A DNA stretch of 64,000 bases from Sipunculus nudus. Its lineage: Eukaryota; Annelida; Sipuncula; Golfingiida; Sipunculidae. Location of the stretch: contig CM049322.1 of NCBI GenBank assembly GCA_026874595.1, forward strand, positions 36,453,840 to 36,517,839. Reading direction: 5' to 3'. Numbering within the stretch: the stretch's first letter is position 1; every line of letters starts with the position of its first letter. The position numbers were made by a program, and so were the translations under genes. Shown here piece by piece: positions 58,546 through 64,000 of the stretch. Under the pieces are notes generated by a model that was not told where the DNA came from, did no database searches, and saw only the letters and a program-made list of their open reading frames with translations.

Positions 58546-59044
58546 AAGCACAAATGGACGCTGGGCAGCGAGGAAAGGTCAGAGGTCAACAAAAAATGAG
58601 GGTGCAACAGTTCACATGTGACCTGATGATAAACCCCAATTCACTAAAATGGAAACCAAGTTTTTTTCTGAATGATATAGTTCCAATAATCTGGGAATTC
58701 TGCATCTATACATTGTGTCTAGACGTCTAGACGCTGTGTCTAGATGTCTAGTCACATATGTCTAGAGCCAGGTCAGTTGCCATGGTGATGTCTGGACCCT
58801 ACCTGTTTGTACTGAGTGACCTCTTGACTTGGCTGCTGAAACTCAGCATGTGGTCAAATCTGTTTTCAAACACACAAAGCCTTTTTCAATTGGCTACAAT
58901 GCTTTTTTAAAGCTGTATTTAACCAATCTATTCTTATAAAACTGGCAGAACCCTACCATAGAATAATTCTTGTAAAGTTTAAACCAATCAGCTTTACAGT
59001 TTCATCATAAATCAGGGTATAAGCTTGAAGAGTTTAAAATTACA

Positions 59045-59535
59045 TTTTCGCTAGTAAAAAACACATCAATGTAGGTGGCGCCACCAATACCTCAATTCCA
59101 GATATGACATATGTGACAAACATTGGTATAAAATTTGGTGATTATAGCTTTAGCCGTTTCTGAGATTTTAATTTTAGTGTGCTTTTTTGGACAGATGACT
59201 AAGTTCAACCTCCTGTAACTCGGCCAAAAATCTCTAAACTTGAACCATTCGAACAAACTTGAGAGAGATTTTTCAAGGGATCATTTCTGTGAAATATTGG
59301 ACAATTTGGCTGGACAATTTCGGAGAAGAAGATTTTTAAAGCTTTTTCAGCTTTTTCCCTATAAAATCTAAGAAAATGCATTTAGAAAAAAAATAAACAA
59401 AATCCGATAGAGTTTTTCAGATGACTGATTATTTGCAAAAAATTTGGTGAAGCTAGCTTCTGCCGTTTTTGAGATAGCTATGGTTAACGTACAGATGACG
59501 CACAACGCACTACACACGACGGACGCCGCCGCACC
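59045..59535 (+). repeat. Dispersed repeat sharing the array module
   Basis: Contains GGTGGCGCCACC at 59074-59085, then ATAAAATTTGGTG and GCCGTTTCTGAGATT. A second TTGCAAAAAATTTGGTG with GCCGTTTTTGAGATA lies at 59435-59475. It ends in GACGGACGCCGCCGCACCAT. Confidence 0.7.
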
Positions 59536-59889
59536 ATCGCATAAGCTCACAGGTTCGCTAAAAAGAAACATCCATTTTTGTGTGAAACTGTACATTCTTA
59601 ACCAAGCCCGCATGTTTTAGTAAAGAAAAGAAGTTTTTGCCTTTTTTATATTTTCCTATTATTAGTAAAATATGCTTTTAAAAGTTTCATTTTAATTATT
59701 AATAATAATCAAGAATTAAACCACAATCCAGGACATCTACTTGCTTCATAGACCCGGAGAATTTATGGAGCATTTTAACGCCATACCACCCATATTGTGC
59801 AATGTACATCTCGTTACAAAACTTCCCGCTCATTCAGCAGCTCCCTCCCAGTTCACAGAGGTTTATTTGTCCTCTGTTCTCCCATCAAC

Positions 59890-60140
59890 CGTGGTTAACT
59901 CAGTTACATTCAGAAGTTATTTGGGGCATTTCAGGAATGGGGCAATGAAGAATCAATTAGATTTTGGTATAGATCTGGCACATGGTCCACATTCAGGAAC
60001 ATCATAAAGAATTCTTCACAAACCTTCAATCACTTAAGCACGAATGAACCTAGGAATATGGGCTAGATAATTATTATAAATGAATGCCCACATGGCAGAG
60101 GCAAGTATTTCTTGAAATGTAGATTTCTAGTTAATTATTT
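59890..60140 (+). repeat. Dispersed repeat G, copy 3
   Basis: GGGGCATTTCAGGAATGGGG, AGAATCAATTAGATTTTGGT, GATCTGGCACATGGTCCACA then TTCAGGAA, AATCACTTAAGCACGAATGA, and CATGGCAGAGGC match the family in order. Confidence 0.7.
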
Positions 60141-60149
60141 GATTACTTT

Positions 60150-60215
60150 ATTAAAGCCAGTTATTCACCTAGATTTTCATAGAAATAATGAAATTTCCTG
60201 CTTACTCTATGTGCA
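60150..60215 (+). repeat. Fragment of dispersed repeat D
   Basis: AAGCCAGTTATTCACCTAGA and TTTCCTGCTTACTCTATGTG match the left end of the copy at 10.2 kb. Confidence 0.45.
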
Positions 60216-60219
60216 TATA

Positions 60220-61680
60220 GTTATGTCCAGGATAAAAGGCACACATTCATAGATATTAAGAGCAGTATTTTCTCTGTCCCTGACCAGTACAGGGAACCCA
60301 TGATCCTGAAGTAATACTCTATATACCACACATAAGAGTCTGATTAGAAGATTCTTGTGGAGGTTTGTAGGCTCTAACTACACAGTCTGGTTTACTCGTG
60401 GAACACACCAGAGTTAGGGTTTGGTGAATTTGAATTCACATATAAACATTTTGCTACAGTTCTTGATATGCTTTCCCTGCTTAGTTCTCCTATCCATCAG
60501 ACAAATTTATAATGACCATTACAAAAGATATTTTAGTCCTATTTGGAATAATGGAATTGTTAAAATGTTGAGAAAATTGTCTTTCACAGAACAGGATATG
60601 ATTACACACTTAACAGTACTATATAAAATGATACTGCAATATTCATGGTTACAACCTTACAGTCAAAAAGATAATTGTACTAATTAGAGGCCATCATATG
60701 AAATATGGCTTATTCGGTGATGGGTGTTTTATAGACACACTATCTGTTATTAATGATCATGTGTCATCTAAAACCATAAATATTAGGATAATTGGTGTAT
60801 TTTTAAGTAAAAATGAAACAATGAATAATTTGGTACAATTAAGGTGATAACACCAACAATAAAACCATACACTGCATTATTATGTCTATGCATGATTCTC
60901 CTGGAAATCTAAAGATTCCTGCATTTTTTACTGTACTTAACATCATTTACTTGATAATCATGTACTTCATTCCAGTGCACACACTGTTGTTTTTCATGAC
61001 ATATTATATTTATCCATTATAAATAGTAATTAACAATGTTCAATGGAGAAAAATATGCATCAAATATTTGTCTTCAGACTTGTACATTTTTTAAGATAGG
61101 TTGCCCATAGCAACCAGCCTGCAGATCAGTAAATGATTTTTATTTGCATAGCAACAAGCTGATAAATTGGTGAACAAGTTTAGTACTTAAGGATGTAAAG
61201 ATCACTTTAGAATAGCAATTTATATCTTAAATTACAATAATTTAATGTTATCGAGAGAAACCATAAAATCTCTTAATTATCTTCAGATCTCTTCTTAAAA
61301 GGTTGGTATAAGCACCAAAGAAACCTTTATTACAAGAGGTTTCATTCCAGTGTAGTATTTATATTACAAATTTTATTCCATCTTTATTTCCCTTATTTCA
61401 AATATATTCCTTATTTATCATGCTGAGCACTTTCATAATGGCTCACTCTGTGTAGTTTCTGACAACCACTGAAATAGCCCAGTCCCCTTTAGAAGAAACA
61501 AATGATGTTTTGTAATCCACTGAAAAAGTCTACAAAATAAAAGTGTTCCACACAATTTATGCAACATTTCCAACCTGAATTTAAGTGGCCATCATGTTTT
61601 ATTCAGCGTTGATGCTATGTAAGCTGCTTGCTTTAAAATGCCGCAGTAAGAACAGAATTGTTAAGGTGATGTTAACCTGA
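60220..61680. other. No recognisable gene or repeat
   Basis: AT-rich with short frames only. Confidence 0.5.
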
Positions 61681-61682
61681 TT

Positions 61683-61990
61683 GAAATTCCAAAAGAAACA
61701 TGTGCTGAAGCTTATGTCAGTTAAATTAAATCATGAAACCCTAATGTATAATTATACTGTTGAACAGACAGCTACTAAAAGGAAGACACATTTTCATGTG
61801 CATTTTGAAATTCCAAAAGAAACGTTTGCTGAAGTTTATGTCAGTTTAATTAAATTATGAAACCCTAATGTTTATACTGTTGAACAGACAGCTTCCAAAA
61901 GACATTAATTTTAGATTCTGAAACAGTAATTTTCTTACATGCAGCTCCTAAAAGGAAGAAACATTTTCATGTGCACGTCAATAAAAATAT
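61683..61990 (+). repeat. ~124-bp tandem duplication with partial third unit
   Basis: GAAATTCCAAAAGAAAC starts at 61683 and 61807. Both units contain TTATGTCAGTT, GAAACCCTAATGT and ACTGTTGAACAGACAGCT. A third CAGCTCCTAAAAGGAAGA then AACATTTTCATGTGCA is at about 61941-61978. Confidence 0.8.
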
Positions 61991-61999
61991 GCCTTAATG

Positions 62000-64000
62000 T
62001 TAGAATCTGAAACAGTATATGTTCTTGGAGCAAGATGAATGCATGGTTTTAAATTGCTGGCTTTAATATTTTATTTACATTTGAAAATAATCTGGAATCA
62101 AGACACATTCAGTAGAAAGAGATTAAACCAAAATAATCAATATGAAACAATAAAAAAAAGAGATCTAGGTAAATCAAATGTTACTTGTACCTCTTAATTA
62201 ACTGCAATATTTGAAGACGATCATCAAAACCACTTCTAGAAATGTTTGATAAAGCATTTTGATACAAGATTTAATCTCAAAATATATGTTTCAGACTGTC
62301 TTGCAATGACCTATAGGATCACCATATGTGTTTACAATTCACAAAGGTTCATGGTAAGACCTGGAAAGATGTACTGAAATTTTAAATCATAACCAAAAAA
62401 AGATGTACACTCCTTACACAGCATTAAAGAAACAGACCAACAGGCTTAAGCTAGGAGCTGGATGCACAATACAATACTATGCTCTCATTGGTCTGATTAC
62501 ATCTATTTGTCCTGTGCCTGCCCTGCTGGTGAAACCAAGGGAATCTTGCCATAGAAAGCAGTGTTTAAAACAAAGGAAATTTAGAACAAGCGCAGTGTAC
62601 AACAACTGTGTTAGGAGTGTAAAATGTACATAAGAATAAAGAATGATGACTGTATGATCATGATACCCTATTTTGACCATTGTGCAATAACACATGGGGA
62701 TAAATTTGGCAAACTATTTTAGAGAAGCATTAAGATATGACCAGAAATATTCCACCATAGGTCAAGCTACAAAGCTTTCAAGTTAGTGCAAAGTGAGTTC
62801 AAACGGAAATGTGGAAGTTTGTAGCAGTGTTGAGCAGCAGATTAGCATGTCTATGTGATGGTCAGCCAGCAGTTTTTTACTCATTATTTGGTAAATGAGA
62901 CCATAGTGACCACATACCAAGCCTGTAGGAGAGAAAGCCCACAAGTGTTTCAGCTGTGAACTAAGTGTCTAATGCACTAAAAGAGTGCTGTGGTCTCTTG
63001 GCAGTGGTAAGCAGTATCATAATTTGCTCTCTGTACTGCTGCCAGTTTTGGTTTCAGTTAGTGGGACTGCACACTGTGCAATGCATAATTTGAATGGTAG
63101 CCAAAAATGTCTTCTTTACTCATACCTGGCCAATTATATTACATGAGGACAAACTCCATGGCTCAGGGCTGAGCTAAAGGGTGTGTCGGAAGTATACTTT
63201 ACCGTGACAAACAAACTGAAAAGTTTTTAAAAGCCAAGACTTTGCAATAGGAAGATCATGCTGACATTCATTAAGCTGTTCCATTAATCAGTTTTTACTT
63301 ACAATATATTCCACTATGACAGGTTGACTGGGTGTCAGTCAATCACATATAGCATGTACTATAAAGTATCAAGTATAAGCCAGAAAATTTGTTTCCAAAT
63401 GGCATGATCTAAATTCCAATTCGGCTTTCACACCCGCCATGATCTGCAAGCAAATTGCCTGTTCTAGGAGGTGAATATGTTACAAACATCGGTTTTTGAT
63501 AACTATTTCCCAAGTGACATGGCATTTAATTCATTCCAGTTTGCATTCAAATGCATATGAAAATGGCAATTCGTCATTTGCACAACTTTTGTAAGTTCAG
63601 CCTCTTCCTGTTTAATACTTCCACATTTTTTCCCTTGATATCTGCCTGCAAAAAAGTTCAATTTATATAGTGTTTTATTAATAAAAACTTTGTATCATCT
63701 TTACCTGTAAATATAGGATAAACACTGTTCTAGTTGATTTCCATTCATTCACATGCCTCAAGAATGAAAAAAAAATCATCTGCCCAGCTGCCATGAGCTG
63801 GTACTTCCTCACCATCCTAAGGCAAAAAAAAATTTCCTTGTTTCCCAAACCTTTTATATGGGCATGACTGATGGCCAAAGTCACAAAACCAAGCATTTTA
63901 GAAACACTGGATGTAGGAGAGGCACTGTGGAAAGAAGAAGTTAACTCCTATAGGTGGTTACAATTAAATTAGACCCTGTAATTAGGTCAAAAAATTGAGG
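62000..64000. other. No recognisable gene or repeat
   Basis: AT-rich. Short frames at 62403-62695 and 63678-63896 show no motif. Confidence 0.5.

Overview
This is AT-rich eukaryotic DNA with no prokaryotic gene organisation. It looks like an intron or intergenic region of a marine invertebrate. A lophotrochozoan such as a mollusc is my best guess, from the repeat types, but I cannot fix the species. The only convincing host coding sequence is one 285-bp exon on the minus strand (11848-12132). It encodes a single immunoglobulin domain close to the fourth Ig domain of the turtle/IGSF9 neuronal adhesion proteins. It has a good acceptor and donor and a symmetrical phase 1-1 structure. No second exon of that gene could be identified, so most of the window is probably its introns or flanking DNA.

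Mobile elements dominate the rest. (1) 18.5-24.3 kb: a nearly complete L1/Tx1-type LINE with an intact 277-aa ORF1, an intact 1260-aa endonuclease/reverse transcriptase ORF2 and a 26-base poly(A) tail. (2) 36.17-36.57 kb: a 5'-truncated copy of a different L1/Tx1-like LINE with a perfect 16-bp target-site duplication. (3) Three SINE families: A at 9.5, 15.2 and 24.3-25.2 kb; B at 4.5, 30.5 and perhaps 42.4 kb; C at 0.3, 31.8, 38.5 and 44.3 kb. (4) Two ~700-bp copies of a non-autonomous DNA element with 9-bp target duplications (24446-25145 and 46577-47273); the first sits inside a SINE A copy. (5) 16444-18010: a ~1.57-kb element with 26-bp terminal inverted repeats and an internal duplication. 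(6) Dispersed families D, E, F and G, defined here only by recurrence within the window.

Tandem arrays are also prominent: a 336-340-bp array (12.84-14.49 kb, variant order A-B-A-B-B), a 278-bp dimeric array (57.7-58.5 kb), and smaller 24, 41, 124 and 183-bp repeats. The most unusual result is that the two large arrays and a dispersed locus at 59.07 kb share one module: a 12-bp palindrome related to GGTGGCGCCACC, about 40 bases, an ATGCAAAATTT-like block, and a GAGATA-like block starting exactly 36 bases later.

Long stretches (25.3-26.8, 28.9-30.4, 32.3-36.1, 39.8-44.2, 47.3-54.7, 60.2-64 kb) show no recognisable gene. A few are visibly richer in G, C and CpG and could be regulatory elements or unrecognised exons.
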